A stretch of DNA of 64,000 nt from Oscillospiraceae bacterium (GCA_015065325.1 SVQO01000001.1:62001-126000), one strand, 5' to 3'; shown: positions 52,209-61,575, counted from the first letter of the stretch. The notes: generated by a model from the letters alone, not told the origin. Program-made: numbers and translations.

Positions 52209-53657
52209 ATGGCAAACAAAGAAAAGAACGGACTTTTGGACGAAATTACCCCCATGGACGTGGATTTCGCCAAATGGTACACAGATATTTGCAAAAAAGC
52301 GGAATTGGTAGAATACACCAGCGTAAAGGGCTGTATGGTCATTCGCCCCTACGGCTACGCCATCTGGGAAAACATTCAGAAGCTTCTGGACGGATACTTT
52401 AAGGCAACCGGTCACGAAAACGTATGTATGCCTATGTTCATTCCCGAATCCCTTCTGCAAAAGGAGAAGGATCACGTGGAAGGCTTTGCCCCCGAGGTTG
52501 CCTGGGTAACTCACGGCGGCTCCGAGGAGCTGGAGGACAGACTTTGCGTCCGTCCCACCTCCGAGACCCTGTTCTGTGAGCACTATTCCAATATCATCCA
52601 TTCCTACCGCGACCTGCCCAAGCTCTATAACCAGTGGGTCAGCGTCGTTCGCTGGGAAAAGACCACCCGTCCCTTCCTGCGCAGCAGAGAATTTCTGTGG
52701 CAGGAGGGCCACACCATTCACGAGACCGCGGAAGAAGCCATCATCGAAACCGAAAAGATGCTGAACATCTACGCCGATTTCTGTGAGAAGGATCTGGCAA
52801 TGCCCGTGGTCAAAGGTAAAAAAACCGAAAGCGATAAATTTGCCGGAGCCGTTTCCACCTACGCCATTGAAGCACTGATGCACGACGGTAAGGCGTTACA
52901 GGCAGGCACCAGCCATTATTTCGGCGACGGTTTTGCCCGCGCCTTCGATATCGAGTTTACCTCCCGCGAAAACAAGAGAGAATTCCCCCACCAAACCTCC
53001 TGGGGTGTTACAACCCGTCTCATCGGTGCCATCATTATGACCCACGGCGATAACAAGGGGTTGGTTCTTCCTCCCCGCGTCGCTCCCATTCAGGCGATCA
53101 TCGTTCCCATCGCTCAGCATAAGGAGGGGGTTCTGGACAAGGCGGGCGAGCTCCGCGACAAGCTGGCCGCCTCCTTCCGCGTAAAGATGGACGACTCCTC
53201 CAACTCCCCCGGATGGAAATTTGCCGAGTATGAAATGAAGGGCGTGCCCGTAAGAATCGAGCTCGGTCCCCGCGACATCGAAAACGGTCAGTGTGTTTTG
53301 GTTCTCCGTCACAACGGCGAAAAGCGCGTGGTGAAGCTGGACGAGATCGAAGCCGAGCTTGCCAAGGCACTGGAGGACGTAAACAACGGTCTGTACGAAA
53401 AAGCCGTTGCCAACCGTGAGAAAAAGACCTATACCTGTCTGACTTTGGACGAGATCAAGGCGGCTCTCGAGGAAAAGGGACCCGGCTTTGTCAGAGCACT
53501 GTGGTGCGGTGACGAGGAATGCGAGGACAAGGTAAAGGAAGTTACCGGTGTCGGAAGCCGTTGTATGCCTCTGGATCAGCAGGAGGGTATCACAGGCAAG
53601 TGCGTTTGCTGCGGCAAGGAAGCCAAGCATATGGTCCTTTGGGGCATCGCTTACTAA
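52209..53657 (+). CDS. proS: Prolyl-tRNA synthetase (archaeal/eukaryotic-like, ProS type 3)
   Basis: A 482-residue class II synthetase. Motif 2 is in [20 protein letters not shown] and motif 3 near [19 protein letters not shown]. The C-terminal zinc-binding extension ends [18 protein letters not shown], as in the short archaeal-type ProS without the editing insertion of E. coli ProS. It charges tRNA-Pro in the cytoplasm. ATG at 52209 with GAGAGGA upstream. It has no T-box or own promoter that I can see, so it depends on the operon promoter at 50.2 kb. Confidence 0.97.
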   Translation: MANKEKNGLLDEITPMDVDFAKWYTDICKKAELVEYTSVKGCMVIRPYGYAIWENIQKLLDGYFKATGHENVCMPMFIPESLLQKEKDHVEGFAPEVAWVTHGGSEELEDRLCVRPTSETLFCEHYSNIIHSYRDLPKLYNQWVSVVRWEKTTRPFLRSREFLWQEGHTIHETAEEAIIETEKMLNIYADFCEKDLAMPVVKGKKTESDKFAGAVSTYAIEALMHDGKALQAGTSHYFGDGFARAFDIEFTSRENKREFPHQTSWGVTTRLIGAIIMTHGDNKGLVLPPRVAPIQAIIVPIAQHKEGVLDKAGELRDKLAASFRVKMDDSSNSPGWKFAEYEMKGVPVRIELGPRDIENGQCVLVLRHNGEKRVVKLDEIEAELAKALEDVNNGLYEKAVANREKKTYTCLTLDEIKAALEEKGPGFVRALWCGDEECEDKVKEVTGVGSRCMPLDQQEGITGKCVCCGKEAKHMVLWGIAY

Positions 53658-53669
53658 AAAGGAGCTTTT

Positions 53670-54563
53670 ATGATTGAAGCAATCAAAAAACTCAAACGAG
53701 AGAAAAACGCGCTGATTTTGGCGCACTATTACGCTCCCCTGGAGATTTGGGAGATCGCCGACGCCATCGGAGATTCGTTGGAGCTTTCCCGCAAGGCGGC
53801 TCAGGCTACAGAGGATCTGATCGTTTTTTGCGGCGTCCGCTTTATGGCAGAGTCCGCCAAGATCCTGAATCCCGATAAAAAGGTTCTGCTCCCCGTTGCC
53901 GATGCAGGCTGTCCCATGGCGGATATGATCACCGCCGACGCCCTGCGCACTCTAAAGGAGGAGCACCCCGAGGCAGGGGTCATCTGCTACGTCAATTCCT
54001 CCGCCGAGGTAAAGGCAGAAAGTGACATCTGCTGCACCTCTGCCGGTGCGCTGAAGGTAGCCGGCTCCCTTCCCCACAAGGAGATCATCTTCGTTCCCGA
54101 TAAGAACCTGGGCTCCTACGTTGCCTCCCACTATCCCGAGAAGAAGTTTTACTTCATCGACGGGTATTGTCCCATTCATAATTCCTGCACTGCTGAGGAC
54201 CTCAAGCGTGCAAAGGCACTGTATCCCAACGCCTTGATCGCCGCCCATCCCGAATGCGGAAAGGGCACCTCCGAGATTGCCGATTTCGTAGGCTCTACCA
54301 CCGGTATTTTGGACTTTTGCCGTAAGAGCGACTCAGAGGAATTTATCATCGGCACGGAGATCGAGATCGTACGAGCCCTGCAAAAGGAATTTCCTCAAAA
54401 GAAATTCTACGAGGCAAAGGAAGCCTTCGTTTGTCAGGATATGAAAAAGAACACCCTCTCCACTCTGCTGAAAGCTCTGCAAGAGGAGAAAAACGAGATC
54501 CTTCTGGATGAAAAAACCCTTCGCCTTGCAAAAAAAGCGTTGGAGAATATGATAAACCTGTAA
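53670..54563 (+). CDS. nadA: Quinolinate synthase NadA
   Basis: A 297-residue [4Fe-4S] enzyme that condenses iminoaspartate with dihydroxyacetone phosphate to quinolinate. The three cluster cysteines sit in VADAGCPMADMI (C81), AHPECGKGTSEIADFVGSTT and FVCQDMKKNTLSTL. Other marks are LAHYYAPLEIWEIADAIGDS and GVRFMAESAKILNPDKKVLL. First of the nadABC set, 12 bases after proS. Confidence 0.98.
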   Translation: MIEAIKKLKREKNALILAHYYAPLEIWEIADAIGDSLELSRKAAQATEDLIVFCGVRFMAESAKILNPDKKVLLPVADAGCPMADMITADALRTLKEEHPEAGVICYVNSSAEVKAESDICCTSAGALKVAGSLPHKEIIFVPDKNLGSYVASHYPEKKFYFIDGYCPIHNSCTAEDLKRAKALYPNALIAAHPECGKGTSEIADFVGSTTGILDFCRKSDSEEFIIGTEIEIVRALQKEFPQKKFYEAKEAFVCQDMKKNTLSTLLKALQEEKNEILLDEKTLRLAKKALENMINL

Positions 54564-54579
54564 AAAAGAGGTTGTTGAA

Positions 54580-56130
54580 ATGCGCAGATATTTATATCAC
54601 GGAAAAACTCCCCTGGATCAGCTCCCCCGTGAAAATTACGACGTGGTCGTAGTAGGAAGCGGCGTAGCAGGTCTGTTTGCCGCGCTGAATCTGGATCCTT
54701 CTCTGAAGGTTGCCATTCTGACCAAAACCGAGCTGAAGGACTCCAATTCCTGGCAGGCACAGGGCGGTATTGCCGCAGTGCTGGCAGAGGAGGATTGCTT
54801 TAAGCTTCATATGGAGGATACCATCACCGCCGGTGCCGGTCTTTGCAAGGAAGAAGCGGTACGCGTTTTGGTGGAGGAGGGACCTCAGGCGATCCACACC
54901 CTGGAGGAATGGAAGGTTCCCTTCGACTATAACGAATCCGGTAATCTGATCCTTGCCCGTGAGGGCGGACACAGACTGCGCCGCATCGTACATTGCGACG
55001 GTGACGCAACCGGCCGCGAAACGACGAAGCGCCTGGGCGAGATCATTCTCACCCGTGAAAACATTACCGCCCGCTTCCGTCATAACATGACGGATATCGC
55101 CACCGATGAAAACGGCGTTTGCGGCGTCATCGTGTACGATGAAGAAAAGCTTTGCTGGAAATATTTTGCCACCCGCAACGTAATCCTTGCCACCGGTGGC
55201 ATCGGACAGCTTTATACCCATACCACCAACCCCCGCGGCGCAGTGGGAGACGGTATGGCGGCGGCATTCCGCGCAGGTGCCACGCCGGAGAATATGGAAA
55301 TGGTGCAGTTCCACCCCACTACCCTGATGGCGGGCGAGTTGGAAGGGCGGCTGTTTCTGATCTCCGAAGCAGTGCGCGGTGAAGGTGCCATTCTCCGCAA
55401 CGGCAGAGGCGAACCCTTTATGCAGGGCAAGCATCCGATGGCAGACCTTGCTCCCCGTGACATCGTCACCCGCAACATTTTGAAAGAGCTTCGCCGTACA
55501 GGCGAGGACCGCGCCTGGCTGGACTGCTCGGGAATGACCCGCGAATTCTTTCTGAAGCGCTTCCCCAATATTTCCGCTCGTTGTGCACAAATGGGAATCG
55601 AGCTGACACGCGACTATATTCCCATTCATCCCGCTCAGCACTATTTTATGGGCGGTGTTGCCACCGATCTGGACGGTAAGACCACCGTATCCGGCCTTTA
55701 CGCCTGCGGCGAGGTCAGCTGTACGGGTGTACACGGCGCCAACCGTCTTGCCTCCAACTCTATGCTGGAATGCTTGGTATTCGGCAAGCGCTGTGCCGAC
55801 AGCATCAACCGCGGTGAAAGAACCGGGGTTGCAAAGATCCCCGCGCTGACCGAAGAAAAAGGTTTTATCAAGCCCAGCTACGAGGAGATCCGAAACGATC
55901 GGAACAAGCTGCGCAAGACTCTTACCCACGCCTTCGGTCCCGTCAGAAGAAGCGGCGAAATGCAATACGGTCTGGAAACCATCCGTTCCCTTTGGGAAAA
56001 ATACGACCGCGTGCTTTGCGAGGATCCCGCCACCGCAGAGCTTTGCAATATGACGCTGGTTGCCCTGCGCATTGCCGAGGGAGCCGTCGCCCGCAAGGAA
56101 AGCCAGGGCGCACACTATATCGAGGATTAA
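54580..56130 (+). CDS. nadB: L-aspartate oxidase NadB
   Basis: A 516-residue flavoprotein oxidising L-aspartate to iminoaspartate for NadA. FAD motif DVVVVGSGVAGLFAALNLDP, then DSNSWQAQGGIAAVLAEEDC, GGHRLRRIVHCDGDATGRET, ATGGIGQLYTHTTNPRGAVG, and the substrate-site HPAQHYFMGGVATDLDGKTT and CTGVHGANRLASNSMLECLV. In an anaerobe fumarate is the likely electron acceptor. Sixteen bases after nadA. Confidence 0.98.
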   Translation: MRRYLYHGKTPLDQLPRENYDVVVVGSGVAGLFAALNLDPSLKVAILTKTELKDSNSWQAQGGIAAVLAEEDCFKLHMEDTITAGAGLCKEEAVRVLVEEGPQAIHTLEEWKVPFDYNESGNLILAREGGHRLRRIVHCDGDATGRETTKRLGEIILTRENITARFRHNMTDIATDENGVCGVIVYDEEKLCWKYFATRNVILATGGIGQLYTHTTNPRGAVGDGMAAAFRAGATPENMEMVQFHPTTLMAGELEGRLFLISEAVRGEGAILRNGRGEPFMQGKHPMADLAPRDIVTRNILKELRRTGEDRAWLDCSGMTREFFLKRFPNISARCAQMGIELTRDYIPIHPAQHYFMGGVATDLDGKTTVSGLYACGEVSCTGVHGANRLASNSMLECLVFGKRCADSINRGERTGVAKIPALTEEKGFIKPSYEEIRNDRNKLRKTLTHAFGPVRRSGEMQYGLETIRSLWEKYDRVLCEDPATAELCNMTLVALRIAEGAVARKESQGAHYIED

Positions 56131-56141
56131 AGGAGTATATT

Positions 56142-56975
56142 ATGCTGGATCTGAATTTGAACGATTTGATTGAAAAGGCGTTGAAGGAGGACGTGGGTAC
56201 AGGTGATATCACCACCCTTTCCACCATTCCCGCCGACAAGACCATTACGGGACGCTTTATCGCAAAGGAAAGCGGCATTCTCTGCGGTGAGGACGTTGCC
56301 CGCGCCGTATTTGCTTTCGTAGATCCCGCCATCGAGCTGAACTTTTTCTATAAGGACGGCGATAAGATCACCAAGGGTGAGGTGATCGCAACGGTTTCCG
56401 GTCTCGCCCGCTCCATTCTTACCGGAGAGCGTCTGGCTCTCAATTTGCTGCAGCATATGTCCGGCATCGCTACCAGAACCGGTGAAGCCGTGGAAAAGGT
56501 AGCAGGCACCAAGGCACGCATCGCCGATACCAGAAAGACCACCCCCGGTCTGCGCGTTCTGGAGAAGTACGCGGTCAAGTGCGGCGGCGGAAGCAACCAC
56601 CGCTTTAATCTTGCCGACGGCGTTCTCATCAAGGACAACCACATCGAAGCCGCAGGCGGCATTACCGCAGCAGTGGAAATGGCAAGAAGAAACATCCCCC
56701 ACACCCTGAAGATCGAGGTGGAAATCGAGACCTTCGAGCAGCTTCGCGAGGCTCTTGCCGCAGGCGCCGATATCATTATGCTGGACAATATGTCTAACGA
56801 GGATATGAAAAAGGCAGTTGAGATCGTGGCAGGCCGTGCCATTACCGAGGCAAGCGGCAACATGGGAGAAAAGGACTTGCGCGCCGTTGCGGAAACAGGC
56901 GTGGACCTGATTTCCATCGGTGCTCTGACCCACTCCGTCAAGGCACTTGACATCAGCTTGAAATTTAAGTTTTAA
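56142..56975 (+). CDS. nadC: Nicotinate-nucleotide pyrophosphorylase NadC
   Basis: A 277-residue quinolinate phosphoribosyltransferase making nicotinate mononucleotide from quinolinate and PRPP. Marks are LKEDVGTGDITTLSTIPAD, LALNLLQHMSGIATRTGEAV, ADTRKTTPGLRVLEKYAVKC and GGGSNHRFNLADGVLIKDNH. ATG 56142 with AAAGGAG upstream; the reading that extends into nadB is rejected. It completes de novo NAD synthesis to the mononucleotide. No NadR/NiaR regulator gene is in the window. Confidence 0.98.
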   Translation: MLDLNLNDLIEKALKEDVGTGDITTLSTIPADKTITGRFIAKESGILCGEDVARAVFAFVDPAIELNFFYKDGDKITKGEVIATVSGLARSILTGERLALNLLQHMSGIATRTGEAVEKVAGTKARIADTRKTTPGLRVLEKYAVKCGGGSNHRFNLADGVLIKDNHIEAAGGITAAVEMARRNIPHTLKIEVEIETFEQLREALAAGADIIMLDNMSNEDMKKAVEIVAGRAITEASGNMGEKDLRAVAETGVDLISIGALTHSVKALDISLKFKF

Positions 56976-57033
56976 GATTTACTTGGGAACTTTTTTTAAA
57001 AAAACCCAAACCTTCAAAAACTTCACACATAAT

Positions 57034-57068
57034 GAAAAAGAGTCTTGCACAAAGCAAGGCTCTTTCTT
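57034..57068. terminator. Bidirectional terminator between nadC and the spoVM-like gene
   Basis: AAAGAGTCTTGC, ACAAA loop, GCAAGGCTCTTT (12 pairs with one G-U). A T run follows on the minus strand; the plus-strand run is interrupted. Confidence 0.82.
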
Positions 57069-57139
57069 CTTACGTTCTCTCCCTTTTAAAAGCTTTGAGG
57101 GGGTGTGGGAGATCTTTTTAAAGGTCCCCCACGTCTTTT

Positions 57140-57211
57140 CTACTTCACGCGGAAGATCCTGCGCAGAATTCCTCTTAAAAAGCGCGGCGAACGAAATACG
57201 AATACTTTCAT
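57140..57211 (-). CDS. spoVM: SpoVM-like 23-residue sporulation peptide
   Basis: A 23-codon gene. The peptide starts MKVFVFRSPRFLRGILRRIF and ends RVK. B. subtilis SpoVM (26 residues) starts MKFYTIKLPKFLGGIVRAML. They share MK, the central Pro9, the basic-FL-x-GI pattern and Arg17. In Bacillus this amphipathic peptide binds the positively curved outer forespore membrane and recruits SpoIVA to start the spore coat. AGGAGG lies about six bases before the ATG, and the gene follows a 48-codon membrane ORF by ten bases. The homology is by eye on a very short protein, but position, ribosome site and pattern agree. Confidence 0.75.
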   Translation of the reverse strand: MKVFVFRSPRFLRGILRRIFRVK

Positions 57212-57221
57212 CTCTCTCCTC

Positions 57222-57368
57222 CTATCCCTTAGAAAATAAGATCCCGGACGTGACGATCACCCCTGCCTCCAATACGATCAGTACCGATTCGGGAAGAAAA
57301 AAAGCCACCAGGATCCCGCAGCCGAATGCCACCACTCCGACTCCAACCGTTTTTGAAAATGTAACCAT
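57222..57368 (-). CDS. 48-residue membrane peptide upstream of the spoVM-like gene
   Basis: A short ORF with ATG at 57368 and AGGAGA six bases upstream. The peptide begins MVTFSKTVGVGVVAFGCGIL and continues VAFFLPESVLIVLEAG, then VIVTSGILFSKG. It is almost entirely hydrophobic, with two likely membrane segments around a Pro-Glu turn. I recognise no family. It would be co-transcribed with the spoVM-like gene, so a role in the sporulating cell is a reasonable guess. Confidence 0.62.
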   Translation of the reverse strand: MVTFSKTVGVGVVAFGCGILVAFFLPESVLIVLEAGVIVTSGILFSKG

Positions 57369-57394
57369 AGCTTTCTCCTATCCTTTCTGCTTTC

Positions 57395-57421
57395 ATTCTA
57401 TGCAAAAACAGAAAAAAATGT
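57395..57421 (-). promoter_or_regulatory. Possible sigma-E-like promoter for the spoVM-like pair
   Basis: On the minus strand ACATTT (57416-57421), 13-base spacer, CATAGAAT (57395-57402). It loosely resembles mother-cell sigma-E sites (CATACAnT -10). No sigma-A promoter is seen here. Confidence 0.3.
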
Positions 57422-57468
57422 GTCCATTCTCCTTGATTTTTCATATTCTACAAGGAGGTGAACACGTT

Positions 57469-57843
57469 TTGAAGGAAGAAAAGAACGCTCTTTCCTTTGC
57501 CTCCCACCGCCAAAGCGGCTCGGTAAGGGGAAAAAGCTGTATCGCATACGCCTTTGATCTCCCGAGGGGGACGCGGGAGGAGGATCGGGAAACAGAGGAG
57601 TTTTTCCTCGGCCTTGCCGAGCATTACCTTTCTTTTTTGAAGAAGGAAAGCGAAAACGATTGTGACTTCGTCCGCTTCGCTGGACTTGGTTTCCGCAAAG
57701 AGGAGAATACTCTGATCCTCCTTGCCGCCTTCTGCCCCTTTTCAGAGCGAGAATTCCAAAAGGTGGCAACTCTTATTTACGACGGGGAGGGAAACCTGCA
57801 CTCCATCCGCAAGGAAAAACGGTCAAGACGAAAACAGTCTTGA
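57469..57843 (+). CDS. Protein of unknown function with TTG start
   Basis: A 124-residue soluble, charged protein divergent from the spoVM-like pair. The start is TTG at 57469, chosen because a full-length ribosome site AAGGAGGTGA (57452-57461) lies seven bases before it; no ATG fits. It begins KEEKNALSFASHRQSGSVRG and contains EEFFLGLAEHYLSFLKKESE and CDFVRFAGLGFRKEENTLIL, ending in a basic RKEKRSRRKQS tail. I recognise no family. A strong ribosome site with a weak start codon suggests controlled translation. Confidence 0.68.
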   Translation: MKEEKNALSFASHRQSGSVRGKSCIAYAFDLPRGTREEDRETEEFFLGLAEHYLSFLKKESENDCDFVRFAGLGFRKEENTLILLAAFCPFSEREFQKVATLIYDGEGNLHSIRKEKRSRRKQS

Positions 57844-57852
57844 CCGTTTTTT
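57815..57852. terminator. Bidirectional terminator
   Basis: AAAAACGGTCAAGAC, 7-base loop, GTCTTGACCGTTTTTT. It overlaps the end of the 124-codon gene and ends pheT transcription on the other strand. Confidence 0.93.
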
Positions 57853-57855
57853 CAT

Positions 57856-60273
57856 TTATCTCAGCTCGATACCGTACATAAAGGCAAGCTTTTTGAGGAT
57901 CTTCTGAACGTACTTGTCGATCTCATCGGAAGCAAATTCGTGATCCACAGGAGTGAATACCAGGTTGAACGCCATACTCTTTTTCCCTTCACCGATGGCG
58001 TCGGAGCGATACACGTCAAAGAGGGTAACCTCGGTCAGGTACTTGCAGGAGGACAGAATTGCCTCACTCAGCTCGCCGCAGGTCATTTCCTCACCGACCA
58101 CCAGAGCCAGGTCACGCTTCTCCACGGCAAACTTGGAAATGGGAGTGTAGCGGAGCTTCTCGTCCAGCATGGTAGCCAAAAGGGCGTAATCCAGCTCTAC
58201 GATGAAAATGGGCTTTTCTACCGCCAGCTCCTCGCAGATCTCGTAGCTGACTCTACCCATTACACCGATCTCCGTTCCGCCGCACTTGATAACTGCCGTC
58301 ATACCGGGGTGATAGTAGGGACGGGTGGCTTTCTCGTAAGTAAACTTCACGCCAAATGCCTCGGCAATGCTCTCGGGCGCGCTCTTTGCGGTAAAGAAGG
58401 TCTCCTTCTCGCCAAATGCCATAATACAAAGGGTATCTCTCTCCTCGGGATACTCGGTGAGAGGAAGCGCCTTGGGACGGAAAATACGGGCAAGCTCGAA
58501 AAATCTTCCTTCGGTATTGCCGCGGCGCAGATTTCTCACGGCACAGTTGATCATAGAAGGAACCAGAGTGGTACGCATCAGAGACAGGTCCTCAGTCAGA
58601 GGATTCATCAGACGGATGGCAAGGCGCTCGGGCGCATCCTCGGGCAAGCGGATCAGATCCAGATCTTTGGGGGAGAAGAAGGAGTAGAAAATAGACTCGG
58701 AAAATCCCGCCTTGCAAAGGGTGGTCTTCATTTTCAGTGCCTTTTTCTGTTCGTCGGTTCTGCCGCCGCTGGTAACGTGAGCAAGATCCAGGAAGCGGGG
58801 ACGGATGTTTTCGTACCCCCACATACGGATAATTTCTTCCGCAATATCGGCGGCACTGTCGTCAATGTCATCGCGGTATGCGGGAACCTGCACCGTAAGA
58901 GCGTCGCCGTCCAATTCGGGTTCAAAATCCAGAGCGGAAAGCTCGCGGAGCGCTACCTCGGCGGGTACGGGAACGCCCAAGATCTCCTCGATCTTCTTCA
59001 TAGAAACGGTGAGAGGACGGGAAGCGATCTCGGGATTCACGGCTACCTCGCAGTGATAGGAGGTAACGGTGCCGCAACCAAGCTCCTCGACCAGATGCAG
59101 AGCGCGCTTCAGTCCCATTACGGTAGAATATTCGTCCACGCCCTTTTCAAATCGTGAGGAGGAGTCGGAGGACTGACCCAGGCTTCTGCCGGTCTTACGG
59201 ACGCTGTCACGGGCAAATTTTGCCGCCTCAAACAAAACCTCGGTGGTGCTGTCCTTGATCTCGGAATTCAAGCCGCCCATAATACCTGCCAGAGCAACGG
59301 GGCGGGTCTTGTCACAGATCACAAGGTTATCGGTGGTCAGCTTAAAGGTCTTTTCGTCCAGCGTGGTGATTTCTTCGCCCTCCGCGGCGCGGCGAACGAC
59401 GATACAATTATCCTTGAGATCTCTGCGATCAAAGGCGTGCATGGGCTGGCCGAATTCCTTGAGCACGTAGTTGGTAATATCTACGATACCGGAAATGGCG
59501 TTGATTCCAACCAGCGCCAATCTTCTCTGCATCCAGGCGGGAGAAGGAACCACCTTTACGTCCTCTACGGCGTGTCCGATATAGCGGGGGCAAAGGTCGG
59601 GAGCCTCTACGGTGATGGTAAAATCAATGGTCTTTCCGTTTTCGGTATAAGACAGATCGGGCATACGGAAGGGCTTTTTCAGAACGGCGGCAACCTCGCG
59701 GGCGATACCGATGATGCTCTGACAGTCGGGACGGTTTGCGGTGATGGCAATATCAAATACCACCTCGTCCAATCCTACGATGGGCTTTACGTCTGCGCCC
59801 ATGGGAGCATCGTCGGGAAGCTCCAAAAGTCCCAGATAGCCTGCGCCGGGGTACATTTCCTCGCTCAGACCCAGCTCGATGCCGGAGCAAAGCATTCCAC
59901 AGGATTCCTGTCCGCGGAGCTTGCCCGCCTTAATGGTCATCACGCCCTCAATGGTCACGTGATCCTTAGCGGTAGCGTAAACCGTAGCGCCAACCAATGC
60001 GGCGGGGAATTTCTTACCCGTGCGCACGTTGTCTGCGCCGCAACAGATCTGGAAGGTACCGTGCTCGCCGCAATTCACGCGGCAAACGCTGATGTGAGTA
60101 TCGGGAATGAGGTTGCACTCCTCTACCAGACCTACCACAACGCCGGAAATATCCTTACCGATCTCATTAACCTCCTCGACCTCAAAGCCTGCGGAGAAAA
60201 GCTTTTCTTCCAATTCCTTGGCAGATACGTCGATCTCGACGTAATCCTTCAGCCAACTAAGCGGTGCCAGCAT
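57856..60273 (-). CDS. pheT: Phenylalanyl-tRNA synthetase beta subunit
   Basis: An 805-residue beta subunit. From the N-terminus: MLAPLSWLKDYVEIDVSAKE, the tRNA-binding (EMAP-like) domain (about 40-150), the B3/B4 editing domain (VFDIAITANRPDCQSIIGIA, QPMHAFDRRDLKDNCIVVRR), the B5 domain, the core catalytic-like domain and the C-terminal anticodon-binding ferredoxin fold (ISKFAVEKRDLALVVGEEMT, VFTPVDHEFASDEIDKYVQK). The normal full length. It follows pheS by 17 bases in one transcript. Confidence 0.98.
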   Translation of the reverse strand: MLAPLSWLKDYVEIDVSAKELEEKLFSAGFEVEEVNEIGKDISGVVVGLVEECNLIPDTHISVCRVNCGEHGTFQICCGADNVRTGKKFPAALVGATVYATAKDHVTIEGVMTIKAGKLRGQESCGMLCSGIELGLSEEMYPGAGYLGLLELPDDAPMGADVKPIVGLDEVVFDIAITANRPDCQSIIGIAREVAAVLKKPFRMPDLSYTENGKTIDFTITVEAPDLCPRYIGHAVEDVKVVPSPAWMQRRLALVGINAISGIVDITNYVLKEFGQPMHAFDRRDLKDNCIVVRRAAEGEEITTLDEKTFKLTTDNLVICDKTRPVALAGIMGGLNSEIKDSTTEVLFEAAKFARDSVRKTGRSLGQSSDSSSRFEKGVDEYSTVMGLKRALHLVEELGCGTVTSYHCEVAVNPEIASRPLTVSMKKIEEILGVPVPAEVALRELSALDFEPELDGDALTVQVPAYRDDIDDSAADIAEEIIRMWGYENIRPRFLDLAHVTSGGRTDEQKKALKMKTTLCKAGFSESIFYSFFSPKDLDLIRLPEDAPERLAIRLMNPLTEDLSLMRTTLVPSMINCAVRNLRRGNTEGRFFELARIFRPKALPLTEYPEERDTLCIMAFGEKETFFTAKSAPESIAEAFGVKFTYEKATRPYYHPGMTAVIKCGGTEIGVMGRVSYEICEELAVEKPIFIVELDYALLATMLDEKLRYTPISKFAVEKRDLALVVGEEMTCGELSEAILSSCKYLTEVTLFDVYRSDAIGEGKKSMAFNLVFTPVDHEFASDEIDKYVQKILKKLAFMYGIELR

Positions 60274-60290
60274 ATTTTTCTCCTCCCTTC

Positions 60291-61316
60291 TCAGTCGCGG
60301 AACTGCCCGGCAAAGCGGGTATCCGATTCAAACAAAGTCTTGATGTTGTTGATGCCGTATTTGAGCATAGCGATTCTCTCTACACCCATACCGAAGGCAA
60401 AGCCCGTATATTCCTCGGGATCAATGCCGCAGTTTTCCAAAACGTGACGGTTTACCATACCTGCACCGAGAACCTCGATCCAACCGGTACCCTTGCAGAG
60501 CTTACAGCCCTTTCCGCCGCATTCGAAGCAGGAAACGTCCACCTCTACGCTGGGCTCGGTAAAGGGGAAGTAAGAGGGACGCAGACGGGTCTTGACGCCC
60601 TTGCCGAAGATCTTCTCGGAGAACAGGTCCAGCATGCCCTGAAGATCGCAAACGGAGATCCCCTTATCTACTACCAGTCCCTCCATCTGAGAAAACATGG
60701 GAGAGTGGGTAGCGTCATCATCGGAACGGAACACCTTTCCGGGGGAAAGGATCTTGATGGGGGGCTGAGTCTTCTCCATTACGTGGATCTGACCCGCACT
60801 GGTCTGAGTACGGAGCAAAAATCCGGGAGAGAGATAGAAGGTGTCCTGCATATCTCTTGCGGGGTGATCCTCGGGCGTATTCAGAGCAGTAAAGTTATAG
60901 TAATCCGTTTCGATCTCACTGCCTTCAAAGATCTCAAAGCCCATAGACGCAAAGATCTCGATCAGCTCGTTCTGCACCAGAGTATTGGGATGGAGAGAGC
61001 CGAAACTGCGCTTTTCACAGGGCTCGGTCACATCCACCTTCTCGGAGGCGATCTTCTTCTCCAATTCCTTCTTATGCAGAGCCGCATCGGTTTCTTCAAA
61101 GAGGGCAAGCGCCCACTCCTTCACCTCGTTGATGCTTTTTCCCACCGCGGGACGGTCTTCCTTGGGAACGTCCTTCAGACCCTTCATCAAAAGGGAGATC
61201 TTGCCTTCCTTATTGTCCAGGAAGGTCTTACGGAATTCGTACAGAGAGCGAGAGGTCTCGAAGGAGTCGATCTTCTCCAAAATCTCACTGCGAATTTGTT
61301 CCAGTTTTTCTTTCAT
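60291..61316 (-). CDS. pheS: Phenylalanyl-tRNA synthetase alpha subunit
   Basis: A 341-residue class II catalytic subunit. N-terminal coiled coil (1-85), then [40 protein letters not shown] (motif 2 region), [20 protein letters not shown], and motif 3 [21 protein letters not shown] CxxCxGxxCxxC-like cluster ([17 protein letters not shown]) could bind zinc. ATG 61316 has AAGGA seven bases upstream; ATG 61322 is too close to that site, and the longer ORF runs through the T-box. Confidence 0.97.
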   Translation of the reverse strand: MKEKLEQIRSEILEKIDSFETSRSLYEFRKTFLDNKEGKISLLMKGLKDVPKEDRPAVGKSINEVKEWALALFEETDAALHKKELEKKIASEKVDVTEPCEKRSFGSLHPNTLVQNELIEIFASMGFEIFEGSEIETDYYNFTALNTPEDHPARDMQDTFYLSPGFLLRTQTSAGQIHVMEKTQPPIKILSPGKVFRSDDDATHSPMFSQMEGLVVDKGISVCDLQGMLDLFSEKIFGKGVKTRLRPSYFPFTEPSVEVDVSCFECGGKGCKLCKGTGWIEVLGAGMVNRHVLENCGIDPEEYTGFAFGMGVERIAMLKYGINNIKTLFESDTRFAGQFRD

Positions 61317-61322
61317 ATCCAT

Positions 61323-61575
61323 TTCCTTTCTGCAATATAAAAAGCTCCCGCCCCTTTCAGGACGAGAGCATAGCTTCGCGGTACCACCTGAATTTCGGAC
61401 AAAGCCCGACAACTCAACAGCCTGTAACGGGGCAAACCGCAGAGGGCTACCTTCCTTCACCCACCGTGCTCCAAAGGGAAACGCACCTGTCCTCCCGCCC
61501 AAAGCGCTTCCAGCCGACGGCGCTTTTTCTCTGTTTGGCTTTTGAAAACAGGGCACACTTTTTCTTTGCATTTAC
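61323..61575 (-). ncRNA. T-box riboswitch of pheST
   Basis: The untranslated leader carries the T-box AGGTGGTACCGCG (61377-61389). It is preceded by the stem III-type segment CGTTACAGGCTG and followed by a terminator/antiterminator region ending GGGCGGGAGCTTTTT (about 61333-61372). Uncharged tRNA-Phe should stabilise the antiterminator. I could not fix the specifier codon (expected TTC) in stem I by eye. Confidence 0.9.

Noticed and set aside
61317-61571. N-terminal extension of pheS by up to 85 codons
   Set aside because: The extension lies in the T-box leader, and a good ribosome site precedes the internal ATG.
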